NCBI RefSeq assembly: GCF_001746835.1
Contig: NZ_CP016094.1
Location: 3,301,501 to 3,365,500 of the forward strand
DNA from: Lacunisphaera limnophila
Lineage (GTDB): Bacteria; Verrucomicrobiota; Verrucomicrobiia; Opitutales; Opitutaceae
DNA: 64,000 nucleotides
Direction of reading: 5' to 3'
A program made the translations under genes and the position numbers. A model generated the notes under the pieces. That model had not been told where the DNA came from and did no database searches. It saw only the letters and a program-made list of their open reading frames with translations. Shown one piece after another: positions 43,911 to 53,546 of this stretch (positions within the stretch are counted from its first letter, which is position 1; each line of letters begins with the position of its first letter).

Positions 43911-44540
43911 TCAGGCGCCAGGCGGGCGGGGACGGAGCACCTTGAGGTCCCAGACCTGACCTTGGTCATTGGTGGCGCTCGCGGTGGCGACGACCGTGAA
44001 CTCCTTCTCCACGCTCCGCCAGATTTCCCGCCAGTTGCCCCAGCGGAAATGGGACACGATGAGCACGCCGCCTGGCGTGAGGTGCCGGCCGAAGGCCGCG
44101 GCCGTGACCGCGGGATGCCGGGCATAACCGAGGCACTCGTTGAAGGTGATTACGTCGTAAGGTTTCGCCGGGCGCCAGGTTTCGAAGTTGCCGGATTCAA
44201 ACCGGGCGTGCGCCAGACCGAGCGCACGGGCGCGGGCGAGGCCCTCCTCGGACAGGTCGACCCCAAGGTGTTCGCTGATCCGGCGGGGATCCAGCATGGC
44301 TGCCAGCCGGCCGCTGCCGCAGCCGAGGTCGAGCAGCGTGGGTCCGGGGGCATGCGCGTAGATCAAGGCGACCAGTTGTTCATGGCGGGCCTGCTCGGAC
44401 GGACCGGTGAAGTGGTCCCAGTGGCCGGAGCGATATTCCTCGTCCAGTGCCGTGGCCGGCACCGGTTTGCCTCCGCCCCGCGGGGCGTGGATCAAGCGGT
44501 AATGGATAAAGTTCCAGGCGCGTTGGAGCAGGTTGGGCAT
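43911..44540 (-). CDS. Class I SAM-dependent methyltransferase
   Basis: 209 residues from ATG 44540, five bases after the deacetylase stop. The SAM motif I is LLDLGCGSGRLAAML (69-83), motif II LGVDLSEEGLARARALG, and motif IV YDVITFNECLGYARHP. A Methyltransf_11/25-type enzyme, probably methylating a nucleotide sugar or a glycan end. Substrate not predictable. Confidence 0.88.
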   Translation of the reverse strand: MPNLLQRAWNFIHYRLIHAPRGGGKPVPATALDEEYRSGHWDHFTGPSEQARHEQLVALIYAHAPGPTLLDLGCGSGRLAAMLDPRRISEHLGVDLSEEGLARARALGLAHARFESGNFETWRPAKPYDVITFNECLGYARHPAVTAAAFGRHLTPGGVLIVSHFRWGNWREIWRSVEKEFTVVATASATNDQGQVWDLKVLRPRPPGA

Positions 44541-44544
44541 GGGA

Positions 44545-45411
44545 TCAGTGGGGAAATTCGAGAAAATATTCCTCGGGGGCTTGGAACAGCTGGGCGAAGC
44601 CGGGCGGCAACACCGGTTGAGTCCAAGGAGGCAGCGGCGCGAACTGGGAACGGAAGACCCCGAGGGCGTCGTGCTTGAGGCCAGCCTCCCGGGGCGACAG
44701 GGCATGACGGAAGACCGTCGCCGGGGCGCGGCACGCGGTCTGCAACAGCCGTGGACTCCAGCGGGACCAGACCAGATATTCCAGCAGCCGCGGGCGGCCT
44801 GCCGGCAGGCCGGCGAGCGCTTCCTCCGTCAAGGCCTGGGCGGCCGTGTGCTCGCTGCTGCCATCCGTTCGCGCAGTGACCAGCACCTGGTCCGGACGCA
44901 GTTGGCTGATGAGAAGCTGCAGACGCTGGATCAGGCCGGTTCGCAATGCGGGTGGCAGGTGCGGCAACTGACCATCGGGGGCATGCATGAAAGTGAGCTG
45001 AGCCTCCGGCACACCCAGAAGGCCCGTGGCTCGCCGCGCCTCTTCTGTCCGCAAGTGCGCGATGGATGCTGGATCGTGCACCGGATGCCCGGGATGAGAG
45101 GCCGAGCCGTCGGTGAGATAGACGATATGCACGGATTCACCACCGGCGACCAGGTGTGCGATGAGTCCGCCGCAGCCCAGGACCTCGTCATCCGGGTGCG
45201 GGGCGATGACCAGACTCGTCGCCGTGTTTCGGGTGGGCAGCGGAGCGGCTCGCCGCTGCAACCGGGCATGCATCAGGCGGCCCAATTGCACCCTCAGCCA
45301 GAGCTTGGGGCGATGCCGCCAGCCGATCAGCGGCGTCGAGGCAAACGCGGTCGGGTGAGAGGGTGCAGGCATGGGGGCAGGTGCGAGAGGCAGCGAGGGG
45401 ATTGAGGTCAA
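44545..45411 (-). CDS. PIG-L/LmbE-type deacetylase
   Basis: 288 residues. The zinc-binding signature is PHPDDE (71-76) followed by VLGCGGLIAHL; a second conserved stretch is VYLTDGSASHPGHP. TDGSSEHTAAQALTEEAL supplies the distal His. Family members remove N-acetyl groups from GlcNAc-containing substrates, so a free amino sugar in the polysaccharide is likely. The ATG overlaps the upstream glycosyltransferase stop (ATGA). Confidence 0.9.
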   Translation of the reverse strand: MTSIPSLPLAPAPMPAPSHPTAFASTPLIGWRHRPKLWLRVQLGRLMHARLQRRAAPLPTRNTATSLVIAPHPDDEVLGCGGLIAHLVAGGESVHIVYLTDGSASHPGHPVHDPASIAHLRTEEARRATGLLGVPEAQLTFMHAPDGQLPHLPPALRTGLIQRLQLLISQLRPDQVLVTARTDGSSEHTAAQALTEEALAGLPAGRPRLLEYLVWSRWSPRLLQTACRAPATVFRHALSPREAGLKHDALGVFRSQFAPLPPWTQPVLPPGFAQLFQAPEEYFLEFPH

Positions 45412-46532
45412 CGCAGGGCGTGCTGCACCAGCCGGGCGACATCCTCCGGGCGAGGACTGTGGAGAGCAAGATTGTCCACCGCCGGACGCTGACGCCCAGC
45501 CTCGACCGGGTCAGCGAGCCGCCGGATGAGGGCGGCGAGTTCGACTGGCGTCTCCACCAGCGGCACCAGCGTCTCGTCCCAGTGATACCCGCGCGCGCCC
45601 GCCCGGGTGGTGGCGACGGGCAGGCGCCACTCCAGCGGCAGGGCCAGCTTGGTGCTGCAGCCGCGGGGGTAACAGAACAAGGGGTTGGCGAACGCACACC
45701 ACGTGCGCGCCTCCTCGGCCAGCGCGGCATCACTCAGCGCTCCCAAGTAGTCGACGAAGGGAAATTGGCGGGCGAGTTCCTGACCAAGCGCCTGCGGGGA
45801 GCCAACCAAGCGGAGGCGCAGTCCGCGGACCGGCGTGCGCGCGAGTTCGCGGCCGAGCAGGACCAATCCTTCGAGATTGGGTTCATGGGTCAGCGTGCTG
45901 ACCGTGCCGATCCGACCCGCGACCGGTTGCCAGTCCAGGCGGCGGTCGCCAATGACCCGAGGCACGACGGTCACCCGCCCAGCACCGAGCCATTGTTCCT
46001 GGACGCGGTCGGTTTCCGACAGGCAGAGCACGGCATCCACATTGCGGTGCTGCCGCTGTTCCTCAAAGAGGGTCAGCCCCAGCCACTGATTGTCGCGGTT
46101 GTTCCACGGGGCGCCCCGGTGGAGTTCCTCACGGATGCGCGCAACATGGATGTAGTCGGTGCTGTCCACGCCATGCGACAGCAGGGCGATGCGGCAGCCG
46201 GCCTGGCGCAGGTCGGCCAACTCGAGGGCGAGCGGGGCGGCCTCGCTTTGGTTGAGCAGGATCCAACCGGCTTGGTGGGTGAGGGCCGCCTCGCGGATGC
46301 GGTCGGCGAAACCGCGGGGCACGGCGTCACGGTACGGCTGCGGCCGGATCTTGCGCAGGACACGCACCCAAAGGCGGTGCTCGAATGGGTAAGGGGTAAG
46401 GTGGAGCTTGAAGCCGGCGGCACGCAGCACGGTGAGATACTCATGCGTGCAGCGCTGGACGCCGCCGCCCTCTGCGTTCAGGGCGACCTGGGCGGTGACA
46501 AAAATCGCGGACCGGGGATCGGGTGCGGGCAT
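45408..46532 (-). CDS. GT4-like glycosyltransferase
   Basis: 374 residues from ATG 46532; the longer frame upstream is a shadow. It begins AIFVTAQVALNAEGGGVQRCTHEYL, where the GGGVQ motif marks a GT4 acceptor domain. The donor region has GRIGTVSTLTHEPNLEGLVLLGRELAR and LRLVGSPQALGQELARQF, then CYPRGCSTKLALPLEWRLPVATTRAGARGY. Donor and acceptor unknown. Confidence 0.85.
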   Translation of the reverse strand: MPAPDPRSAIFVTAQVALNAEGGGVQRCTHEYLTVLRAAGFKLHLTPYPFEHRLWVRVLRKIRPQPYRDAVPRGFADRIREAALTHQAGWILLNQSEAAPLALELADLRQAGCRIALLSHGVDSTDYIHVARIREELHRGAPWNNRDNQWLGLTLFEEQRQHRNVDAVLCLSETDRVQEQWLGAGRVTVVPRVIGDRRLDWQPVAGRIGTVSTLTHEPNLEGLVLLGRELARTPVRGLRLRLVGSPQALGQELARQFPFVDYLGALSDAALAEEARTWCAFANPLFCYPRGCSTKLALPLEWRLPVATTRAGARGYHWDETLVPLVETPVELAALIRRLADPVEAGRQRPAVDNLALHSPRPEDVARLVQHALR

Positions 46533-46534
46533 GG

Positions 46535-47776
46535 TCAGCGGGTGGCTGGCTCCGAGGTGTCGCGCAGGGCGTCGGCAATGAGGGCGACCCGGCGTGGCCC
46601 CTCCCGATCCCAGCAATAAATCCGTTCGGCCAAGCCCCGGGCAGCCTGGCGGCGCCGGGCGAGCGCGACCGGGTCGGCGAGCAGCCCGTCGAGGGCGCGG
46701 GTGAAGGCAGCCGGGTCCTGGACATCGACGATCACCCCGGCGGTGGGATCGTGGGCAAGCACCTCCCGCTGGCCCGCGGTATCGGAGGCCACGATGGCCA
46801 GCCCCGCGTTGAGGTACTGGAGGATTTTGTTCGTGATGGTGAGGTTCCGGCTTGGGATATCGCCCTGTTCCAACGCAAGGCCAACGTGGTGACCGGCGAT
46901 CAGCGCGGGTAGATCGTCCGGAGGGACTAAGGCCAGGAACGCCACCTGACTGCGACGTTCCGGGGGCAACAGGGCGAGCAAGCGCTGATCATAGCCCGGG
47001 GTGGGCGTGCCCAGCAGGACCACGCGGCTCGGATGGGACGTCCGGCTCCACGCGGCGAGGAATTCCTCGAGCCCGCGGCCCGGTCCCAAGGTCTGGGAGA
47101 ACCAGAAGAAAGCAGGCGGACCCTCGGGCTGATCAAGCGGCGGTCGGGACTGGAGCGGAAAGGAGTTGGTAATGACCGCCGCCTGGCGGCCCCCATAGCG
47201 GGTGAACAGCGCCCCGGCGAGGGCGTGAGACGTGGTGGTGGTGTGGACCGCGTCATGCAGCAGGATGGACTCGATGCGGCGGAGCAAGGCGACCGGCCGG
47301 CCGCCGCGACTCTCGGGCAGGAGGTCCTCGGAGTGCCAGTCTTCCAGGTCGGCGCACACCCGGCGCCCGGTGGCGAGGAGGCGCGTGCCGACCCAATGCG
47401 GCACCTCATTGTGGGTGATCACGAGGTCAGCGGGCAGGCGACGGGCCCGGGCGAGGAGCGCAGAGGCCGGACCGAGGGCGTGGATACTTTGCCAGCCGAG
47501 CGACCCGCAGGCCCGGCGGGCCGCCCAGGCCACCCCGCGACGCCACAGGACAGTGGCCGCGCCAGCGTCATATCCCGGGAGGATGTCGACGGTCTCGCGC
47601 CGGAAGGGCGCGGTTCGCATCAGGTCCCGGTCGATGGTCTCCGAGGGCCGATGGTTGCGGATGGTCAGGACAGTCACGTCGTAGCCGGCCTGCCCGAGGG
47701 CTGTCGCCTCCTTGAGCACGCGCGGATTGCGGCAGAGGTGGCCGTTGCTGATGATGAGGATCCGGGCCGGAGTCAT
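46535..47776 (-). CDS. GT4-family glycosyltransferase
   Basis: 413 residues. The N-terminus RILIISNGHLCRNPRVLKEATALGQAGYDV is typical. The donor half contains FWFSQTLGPGRGLEEFLAAW, VVLLGTPTPGYDQRLLALLP and a terminal segment YLNAGLAIVASDTAGQREVL in the place of the E-x7-E loop. The ATG at 47776 overlaps the upstream stop. Confidence 0.87.
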   Translation of the reverse strand: MTPARILIISNGHLCRNPRVLKEATALGQAGYDVTVLTIRNHRPSETIDRDLMRTAPFRRETVDILPGYDAGAATVLWRRGVAWAARRACGSLGWQSIHALGPASALLARARRLPADLVITHNEVPHWVGTRLLATGRRVCADLEDWHSEDLLPESRGGRPVALLRRIESILLHDAVHTTTTSHALAGALFTRYGGRQAAVITNSFPLQSRPPLDQPEGPPAFFWFSQTLGPGRGLEEFLAAWSRTSHPSRVVLLGTPTPGYDQRLLALLPPERRSQVAFLALVPPDDLPALIAGHHVGLALEQGDIPSRNLTITNKILQYLNAGLAIVASDTAGQREVLAHDPTAGVIVDVQDPAAFTRALDGLLADPVALARRRQAARGLAERIYCWDREGPRRVALIADALRDTSEPATR

Positions 47777-48776
47777 GCGGGGACCGCCGGGTGGCGGATG
47801 CCGGCGCTCAATTTCAGGTAGGCGGCGGCCCGGTCAGCGAGCAGGAAATTTTCGACCACGTAGTCGCGGGGACGGAACTCGCGACGGGCGACTCCGGCCA
47901 GAAACCCGGGCAGCTCGTCCTGAAAGCCGGCGAGGTCCGCAAAGCGGCGGCCGCAGCGTTCATCGAAGTACGGCACGGAGCAGACCGGGGCAAATTGGAC
48001 GAGGTGCGGGTAGTAGTTCGGATCCCGCCAGAGGCCGCCGCGATCCCAAGCGAGGATCGGCACCCCGGACGCGAGCGCCTGCAGGTAGGCGAAGCCCTGG
48101 GTTTCATGTTCGCAGAGGAACACCATCGCCCCCACGCGCTGCAGCAGGGCCCGGTAGTCCTCTTCCTGGTACTGGCCGTAGCGCAAGTGGTGCACCCGGC
48201 AGCCCGCCTGCTGGAGGGCGGTGAGGATCGGGGTGAGCAGGGTTGGTTCATAGTGCTCCCGTTCCCAATGAATTTTGTCGTACAGGAGCACTTCGGTTGC
48301 CGGGGCCGGGACCGCGGGGGCTGCCAGTGGTCGGTGTCGACGCCTGCGGGCCAGATGGCACGGGGGCCGGTCCAGGCCAGGTCGCGATCGTACATGGCCT
48401 TGAACCACGCGCAGGGTATGAGCAGCAGGCGGATGTCGGCGCGGCCGAAGAAGTCGCTGTCGCGCGGATGATCGGCGATGGCCGGACCATAGATGATGGG
48501 ATGACCGGCCGGGATCCGGTTGATCACATGCGGCTGGCCGATCACGTGCGCCCAGGCGCCAGGCGTCTGCGCGAGGCCACGGTAATCGTTGACCCGGTAG
48601 GTGACGCCGAGGCGGTCCAGGCCGGCCCGCAAGTTGAGGTACCAGCGCATGACCCCGCCCGGCTTGTGCGGGCCGCGCACCAGGCGACGGACGATTCGCC
48701 GAAAATGGCGATCCCCGCGGAACCACCGGTCAGGGTCGGGCTCCTCATAAAAGAGAAACAGGGGTTCGTTGCTCAT
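47773..48776 (-). pseudogene. Glycosyltransferase-like gene with one-base frameshift
   Basis: Starts at ATG 48776 (MSNEPLFLFYEEPDPDRWFR). The frame is correct through AIWPAGVDTDHWQPP and then shifts by one base. The other frame continues PATEVLLYDKIHWEREHYEP and runs to the stop at 47773. The total span plus one base is divisible by three. Inserting one G in the G-run at 48316-48320 (C on the coding strand) restores a 334-residue protein, colinear with the gene at 48773-49765. The joined product is a paralogue of that gene. It could be a real mutation or an assembly error. Confidence 0.85.
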
Positions 48777-49765
48777 GCGATCGGGCCGAAGGTGGCGGAC
48801 CACTGGTCGAGATAGAGCCGGGCGCAGCGTTCGAGCGTGAGGTTGGCCAGGATGTAGTCCCGGGGCTGGTAGTGGCCGGCTTGCAGCTGGGCCCAGAAGG
48901 TGTCAAAGGCGACGGGAAATTCCGCGCCCGTCGCAAAGGTCGCGCCGCACCTTTCGTCCCAGTAAGGGACCGAACTCACCGGGGAAAACTGCACGCGGGC
49001 GGGATAAAATTCGGGGTCTTGCCAGCAACCGCCGCGGTCCCACGCCAGGATCGGCACCCCGCAGGCCAGCGTCTGCTGGTAGGCGATGCCCTGGGTCTCG
49101 TGCTCGCAGAGAAAGACCATGGAGCGGGAGCGTTGCAGCAGGGCGGCGAAGTCTTCCTCGCGGTAGTAGCCGTAGCGAATCACGGCGACGCGGAGACCCC
49201 GGAGCGTGAGATGGGTGCGGATCGGATCGATCAGTTCCTGCGTGTAGCGGTCGTGCTCCCAGCGGACCTTGTCGTAGAGCAGCACATCGATATCGCGTTG
49301 CCCAGGCGCCGGGGACCAGGCCGCGGTATCAATGCCGACAGGCCAGACGTGGACGCGGTCGCCCCAGTGCGGGACGCACATGCGGCGCATCCATTCCCCG
49401 GGCACAAGGATGCGGCGGAGGTTCGGGTGGCGCGCAAGCAGGCCGGGGTCGGCCAGGGGGTGGGACATCACCGATGCACCGAAAAGAATCGGGTTGCGCC
49501 AGGGTTGCAGCTCGAGGACGTGCGCCTTGCCGATGATTCCCACCGGCATCCCGGGGTTGCGGCGGGCCGCACGGTAACGGTTGACGGTATAGGTCACGCC
49601 CAGCCGGTCGAGTCCCGCGCAGAGGTTGAGGAAGACGCGCTCCTGTCCGCCTGGGCGGCGGGGACCACGGATGATCCGCCGCAACCACCGCCGGGGATGC
49701 CGATCGCCGGGCAGCCAACGATCGGGATCGGGTTCCTCGTAGAAGAGTGAGAGCGGCGGGTTCAT
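48773..49765 (-). CDS. Glycosyltransferase-like protein, intact paralogue
   Basis: 330 residues from ATG 49765, overlapping the upstream stop (ATGA). Its N-terminus NPPLSLFYEEPDPDRW is nearly the same as that of the frameshifted neighbour. A shared core is LLYDKVRWEHDRYTQELIDPIR and FLCEHETQGIAYQQTLACGVPILAWDRGGCWQDPEFYP. The AxxxGVPILAWDRGG stretch resembles the donor-binding loop of GT-B enzymes. No exact family is recognised. Confidence 0.8.
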   Translation of the reverse strand: MNPPLSLFYEEPDPDRWLPGDRHPRRWLRRIIRGPRRPGGQERVFLNLCAGLDRLGVTYTVNRYRAARRNPGMPVGIIGKAHVLELQPWRNPILFGASVMSHPLADPGLLARHPNLRRILVPGEWMRRMCVPHWGDRVHVWPVGIDTAAWSPAPGQRDIDVLLYDKVRWEHDRYTQELIDPIRTHLTLRGLRVAVIRYGYYREEDFAALLQRSRSMVFLCEHETQGIAYQQTLACGVPILAWDRGGCWQDPEFYPARVQFSPVSSVPYWDERCGATFATGAEFPVAFDTFWAQLQAGHYQPRDYILANLTLERCARLYLDQWSATFGPIA

Positions 49766-50793
49766 CGGGTCAGCTCGGCGAACAGCTCGCGCCAGCGCTG
49801 GGTCGCGGCCGCCATGCCGGACAGGCTGAGGAAGAGGTCGCGCGGGGTGCGTCCATCCGGCCAGATGCGCGGGTGGCGATCGGCGGCGGCGATGGCCTCG
49901 ATCCACGCGTCAACGCTGCGGGGTTGGGCGATGGTCAGGTAAGGCTTGAAACCGTCGGGGAATTGGTAGCCCGCGCTGCTGTGGCCGGCCGGGGTGACCA
50001 CCAGGGCATTCATCGCGAGGCCCTCGAGGAAGGAGGTCATGCCGGCCGAGGTCTCGGTATCGTCGGTGACGTTCAGGACCAGGGCGGTTTCCTGGTAGAA
50101 GCGCAGCAGCAGTTCCCAGCGCGCGTAGTAGTGGAGCTCGATGTTCGGGCAGGCCCGGTAGGCGGCCAGCACCGGTTCGGGATAGTAGCGCGACACGCGT
50201 ATGATCCGCCGGCCCGTGCGGCGCGCGATTTCCAGTACCACGTCGTCCAGGCGTCCCCGGTCGCCGGGCACGAAGAGGGTGGCGGTGCGCGTCGGCGCGG
50301 GGACTGCAGGCCGGAAAAAGACATCGTCCACGATCCAGGGAAAGAAACGCGTGCGGCTGGCCCCGTGGGTGGCGGCAAAACTCGCCAAACGAAGTGTGTC
50401 TTGCACGAGGATGAGGCGGGCGCGCCCGAGTGTGTGGCGCACGAACAATCGTTTGAGCCAGGGCATGCGCTCGGGGGCGATGTTCTGGTAATAGACCGCC
50501 ACCGGGACCCGGTGCGCGTACAGGCTCAGCGCGAGGACATCGTAGGCGCGGAGGCTGTACACGAAGATCATGGCCTTTTGTCCGGCGGCGCGCGCCGCGG
50601 CCAGGGCGCCGCGCAGTCGCGGCAGGGTGTCGCCGCGGACCACGTCGAAACCGGCCATGAGGGCACCGTGATGAAACTCGAGCGGGAACACACCGAAGCG
50701 CTCGATCAAGTCGGGCGTCGGCGGCTCGGGCAGTTCCGAGGTCCAGATGATGACCCCGCGGGGCGGGGCGGCCGGCTCAGCGGGAACGGACAC
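49762..50793 (-). CDS. Glycosyltransferase-like protein, GT-B type
   Basis: 343 residues from a GTG at 50793. Acceptor-side features include MIFVYSLRAYDVLALSLYAHRVPVAVYYQNIAPERMPWLKRLFVRH. The donor side has LFVPGDRGRLDDVVLEIARRTGRRIIRVSRYYPEPV, then LVLNVTDDTETSAGMTSFLEGLAMNALVVTPAG. The loop SFLEGLAMNALVVTP stands in the position of the GT4 E-x7-E motif. The enzyme class is inferred from the overall layout and context. Confidence 0.72.
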   Translation of the reverse strand: MSVPAEPAAPPRGVIIWTSELPEPPTPDLIERFGVFPLEFHHGALMAGFDVVRGDTLPRLRGALAAARAAGQKAMIFVYSLRAYDVLALSLYAHRVPVAVYYQNIAPERMPWLKRLFVRHTLGRARLILVQDTLRLASFAATHGASRTRFFPWIVDDVFFRPAVPAPTRTATLFVPGDRGRLDDVVLEIARRTGRRIIRVSRYYPEPVLAAYRACPNIELHYYARWELLLRFYQETALVLNVTDDTETSAGMTSFLEGLAMNALVVTPAGHSSAGYQFPDGFKPYLTIAQPRSVDAWIEAIAAADRHPRIWPDGRTPRDLFLSLSGMAAATQRWRELFAELTR

Positions 50794-51868
50794 GATTTAG
50801 CACGGAGTTGACCAGGCGCGTAAGGAACCACTTGGGTGGCCGGAGCAGTTCGCGCAACCAAATGATCCAGTAATCCAGCGAACCCCGGTCCAGCCGGCCG
50901 GTGCGGAAGAGCAATCGGCGGAAATCCGCGGTCAGCCGCGTGCCCGCGAAACGGGCGAACGGGTAGGGCACGGCCGGGTGCCCGCTCTCGTGGCGAGCGA
51001 GGCCCTGATGATAGGCGGTGAGCACGTCCTTGAACCACGGGCTGCGCTCCAGCAGGGCGTGGTTCGAAGAGTCCGGCATGTAGACGCAGGGGATGCCAGG
51101 CCGGGAGGTGCGGTAGCCGCTGAGGTGGAAAAAAATCACGGGCTGGCCGGCGACCGACCAGCGGCCAGGTCCGTCCGGCTGGACTGCGCGCTCATGAACG
51201 TTCCAGAAGGCGATGTTCAGGCGCGGATCGCGCAGGATCTTCACGGCAGCTGGATAATACTCGGCCAGCAGCGGCAGCAGCTTCTGGTCGACAAACATGC
51301 CGTGGGCGCGATCGGCGAAGCCGTAGACAGGGAAACGCGAGTGCATCCACGCCAGCATGCGGTCGGCCTCGGGCCCGCGGCGCCAGGCGGAAAAGCCTCC
51401 GTTAAAAAGCCCCATGTCGACGATATCGATCTCGGTGATATAGGGCAGATCCAGCGGCGGGGGCGCAAGCTGGTGCGGCGTAAGCAGGAGCGGGGCCTGG
51501 TCGAGTTGCTGCCAAACCGGGGCGAACGAGCCGGTGACAAAAAGATCGCAGTCGAGGTAGATGACTCTTTCGCAGCCGGTGCCGAGCAGGTGGGCGACGA
51601 GGAAGGGCTTGAGCGTGTTGCAGAGCTCGAAGGCATTGAAATAATATACCATCCGCGCCGGTGGCGTCGGCACGAGCTCGGCGAGCGTCACGAAGACCAG
51701 ACCGTCCTCGCTGCGTGGGGGCAGGCCGGCGGGAGCGTCGGGGATCAGGACATGGAAGGGCTCCCGGTTGCCGGTTGCTTGCAGTGAATCGCGAAGCGCC
51801 CGCACGTAGGGCAGGTGGGACCAAGTGATGACCGTGGCGAAGCAGCGGGGAGGAGGGAGTTCGGGCAT
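50777..51868 (-). CDS. GT8-like glycosyltransferase with DxD motif
   Basis: 363 residues from ATG 51868; the longer frame from 51904 is less likely. It starts CFATVITWSHLPYVRALRDSLQATG. The DxD motif YLDCDLFVTGSF (near residue 115) coordinates the nucleotide sugar and metal. VDMGLFNGGFSAWRRG and DQKLLPLL are typical of GT8/GT-A enzymes. FFHLSGYRTSRPGIP supplies the C-terminal His strand. It follows the GT4 gene by 5 bp and overlaps the next start by 17 bp. Confidence 0.8.
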   Translation of the reverse strand: MPELPPPRCFATVITWSHLPYVRALRDSLQATGNREPFHVLIPDAPAGLPPRSEDGLVFVTLAELVPTPPARMVYYFNAFELCNTLKPFLVAHLLGTGCERVIYLDCDLFVTGSFAPVWQQLDQAPLLLTPHQLAPPPLDLPYITEIDIVDMGLFNGGFSAWRRGPEADRMLAWMHSRFPVYGFADRAHGMFVDQKLLPLLAEYYPAAVKILRDPRLNIAFWNVHERAVQPDGPGRWSVAGQPVIFFHLSGYRTSRPGIPCVYMPDSSNHALLERSPWFKDVLTAYHQGLARHESGHPAVPYPFARFAGTRLTADFRRLLFRTGRLDRGSLDYWIIWLRELLRPPKWFLTRLVNSVLNRVRSR

Positions 51869-51873
51869 GCAGA

Positions 51874-52968
51874 TCAGGAGCGGGTCAGGCGTTGCATCCG
51901 CCACGCGCGGACGGAACGGATCAGCGCGGCGGGCAGCAGCGAGGTGTGGTCGAGCCAGCTTCCCGGGGCGAAAGCCGGGCGCGGGCCGGCGGCCCGGGGG
52001 ACGGCCTTGAGCTGCCGGAGGAATGCCTCGTTGAGCTCCGGGTGGTTGATGCGGCGCGGCGCGGGCGGTTCGCTGAAGGTGAACGTCTCCATGCGCGCGA
52101 GCAGGTCCGCGGGAGTGGAGTGCAGCAGGTAGTTCGCGCCCAGCACCTGGGCGCTCGTCTTGTCTACGTAGTTGCAGATCACACCCAGCCGGAAATGCAT
52201 CGCCTCCGCGTAGGTGATGGGGAGTCCCTCGACGTAGGAGTTAAGGCAGAGGAACCGGGCGGCGGCCATCTCCTGCAGCACGGCGGCGCGCGGAATGCCG
52301 ATGCGGACCTCATCGGGGGCGAGGGCAGCCCGCACGTCATCAGCCAGACTGCCGACCCCGATCATCCGCACGGTATAACCCTGCTGCCGGAAGAGGCGGA
52401 ACAGCTCGATCGTTTCCAGGATGTTCTTGTCCGGCTCCAGGCGGCCGACGTACAGCACGCGATTTTCCTTCGTGGGGAGCGGGGCGACATCCACGAAAGT
52501 CGAGTACTGGAAAGCGCTGATGCGGCTGATGCCGCGTGCCCGCAGGTAGGCGGCGGCCGTCTCCGAGACGCAGAAGAAATGGTCGACACGCCCGGCGTGG
52601 CGGAAGGCGAGGCTGTAGGAGTGCTCGTGGTTGGTGTGCACGATGAACAGGACGGGGCGCGCGGTCCCGGTCCAAAGGAAGAATTCCAGCTCGAAGCGCT
52701 CATTGGCCACGAGCGTGTCGTACTGGTCCACCTGGATATGGGCAGCGAGGGTCCGGTAGACATGTGTGAGCGGATCGTAGACGCAGTAGTGCAGGGTCCG
52801 CGTCGCGGCGTCGAAGTAGGTGCGCTCACCCTCGGCAAAATACACGACGTCCACCTCGGGGAATTGCCGGCGCATGTTCTCCCAGAAGACGGCGACGCCG
52901 CCGACATGCCGGGCGACCAGCGAGAGGATGCGGCCCGTTGTCCGGGGGGGGAAGGATGCGGGGTTCAT
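51874..52968 (-). CDS. GT4-family glycosyltransferase
   Basis: 364 residues from ATG 52968, overlapping the acyltransferase stop (ATGA). The acceptor half contains VSETAAAYLRARGISRISAFQYSTF. The donor half has VLYVGRLEPDKNILETIELFRLF, VRMIGVGSLADDVRAALAPD and FLCLNSYVEGLPITYAEAMHFRLGVICNY with the E-x7-E motif in EGLPITYAEAM. Confidence 0.88.
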   Translation of the reverse strand: MNPASFPPRTTGRILSLVARHVGGVAVFWENMRRQFPEVDVVYFAEGERTYFDAATRTLHYCVYDPLTHVYRTLAAHIQVDQYDTLVANERFELEFFLWTGTARPVLFIVHTNHEHSYSLAFRHAGRVDHFFCVSETAAAYLRARGISRISAFQYSTFVDVAPLPTKENRVLYVGRLEPDKNILETIELFRLFRQQGYTVRMIGVGSLADDVRAALAPDEVRIGIPRAAVLQEMAAARFLCLNSYVEGLPITYAEAMHFRLGVICNYVDKTSAQVLGANYLLHSTPADLLARMETFTFSEPPAPRRINHPELNEAFLRQLKAVPRAAGPRPAFAPGSWLDHTSLLPAALIRSVRAWRMQRLTRS

Positions 52969-53546
52969 GCGGGACGGGCGGGGTTGCCGTGCCAGATCTG
53001 GCGGGCGGGCACGGATTTTGTCACCACGCTGCCGGCCCCGATCACGGCGCCGTCGGCGATGGTGACCCCGGGCAGGATGATGGCGCCGGCCCCGAGCCAG
53101 CAATCACGGCCGATCGCGACACCGGTTTTGGCTGGATCCCAGCGATCCGCGTGCACGCGTCCGTCCGCCCGGTCGATGAGATGGTTTGAGGCGATGAGGC
53201 TGACGTGCTGGCCTACCTGTGTGCCGGAACCGATCTCGATGGTGCCGCCGGCCGCGCGGAGGTTGGCGCCCATGCCCAGGCGCACGCCCGCGCCGAGGGT
53301 GAGCCGGCCGGGGATGGGGCTGAGAGGGGACTGACGCAGGACTACAATCTCGGAGAACGGGCCGATGAGTGACCCCGGTGCAATTGTCAGTGCGGAAAAA
53401 TCGTCCACGACAAACTGGACCGGCCACTCGATCGCCACGCCGGGGTAGCGGGATTGAATCTCGCGGCGCTGCCAGTCCTGCTGGACCTGCTCTGTCAGAG
53501 TTCGGGCTAGGGCGCCCAGCGCGGCGGGGAGGCGGGTGAGATTCAT
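52965..53546 (-). CDS. Left-handed beta-helix acyltransferase
   Basis: 193 residues from ATG 53546. Hexapeptide-repeat turns are visible through the middle and C-terminus: LTLGAGVRLGMGANLRAAGGTIEIGSGTQVGQ, then VAIGRDCWLGAGAIILPGVTIADGAVIGAGSVV. It ends VPARQIWHGNPARPA, the usual close of the maltose/virginiamycin-type O-acetyltransferase group. It presumably acetylates a sugar of the polysaccharide. Both ends overlap neighbours by 4 bp. Confidence 0.87.
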   Translation of the reverse strand: MNLTRLPAALGALARTLTEQVQQDWQRREIQSRYPGVAIEWPVQFVVDDFSALTIAPGSLIGPFSEIVVLRQSPLSPIPGRLTLGAGVRLGMGANLRAAGGTIEIGSGTQVGQHVSLIASNHLIDRADGRVHADRWDPAKTGVAIGRDCWLGAGAIILPGVTIADGAVIGAGSVVTKSVPARQIWHGNPARPA

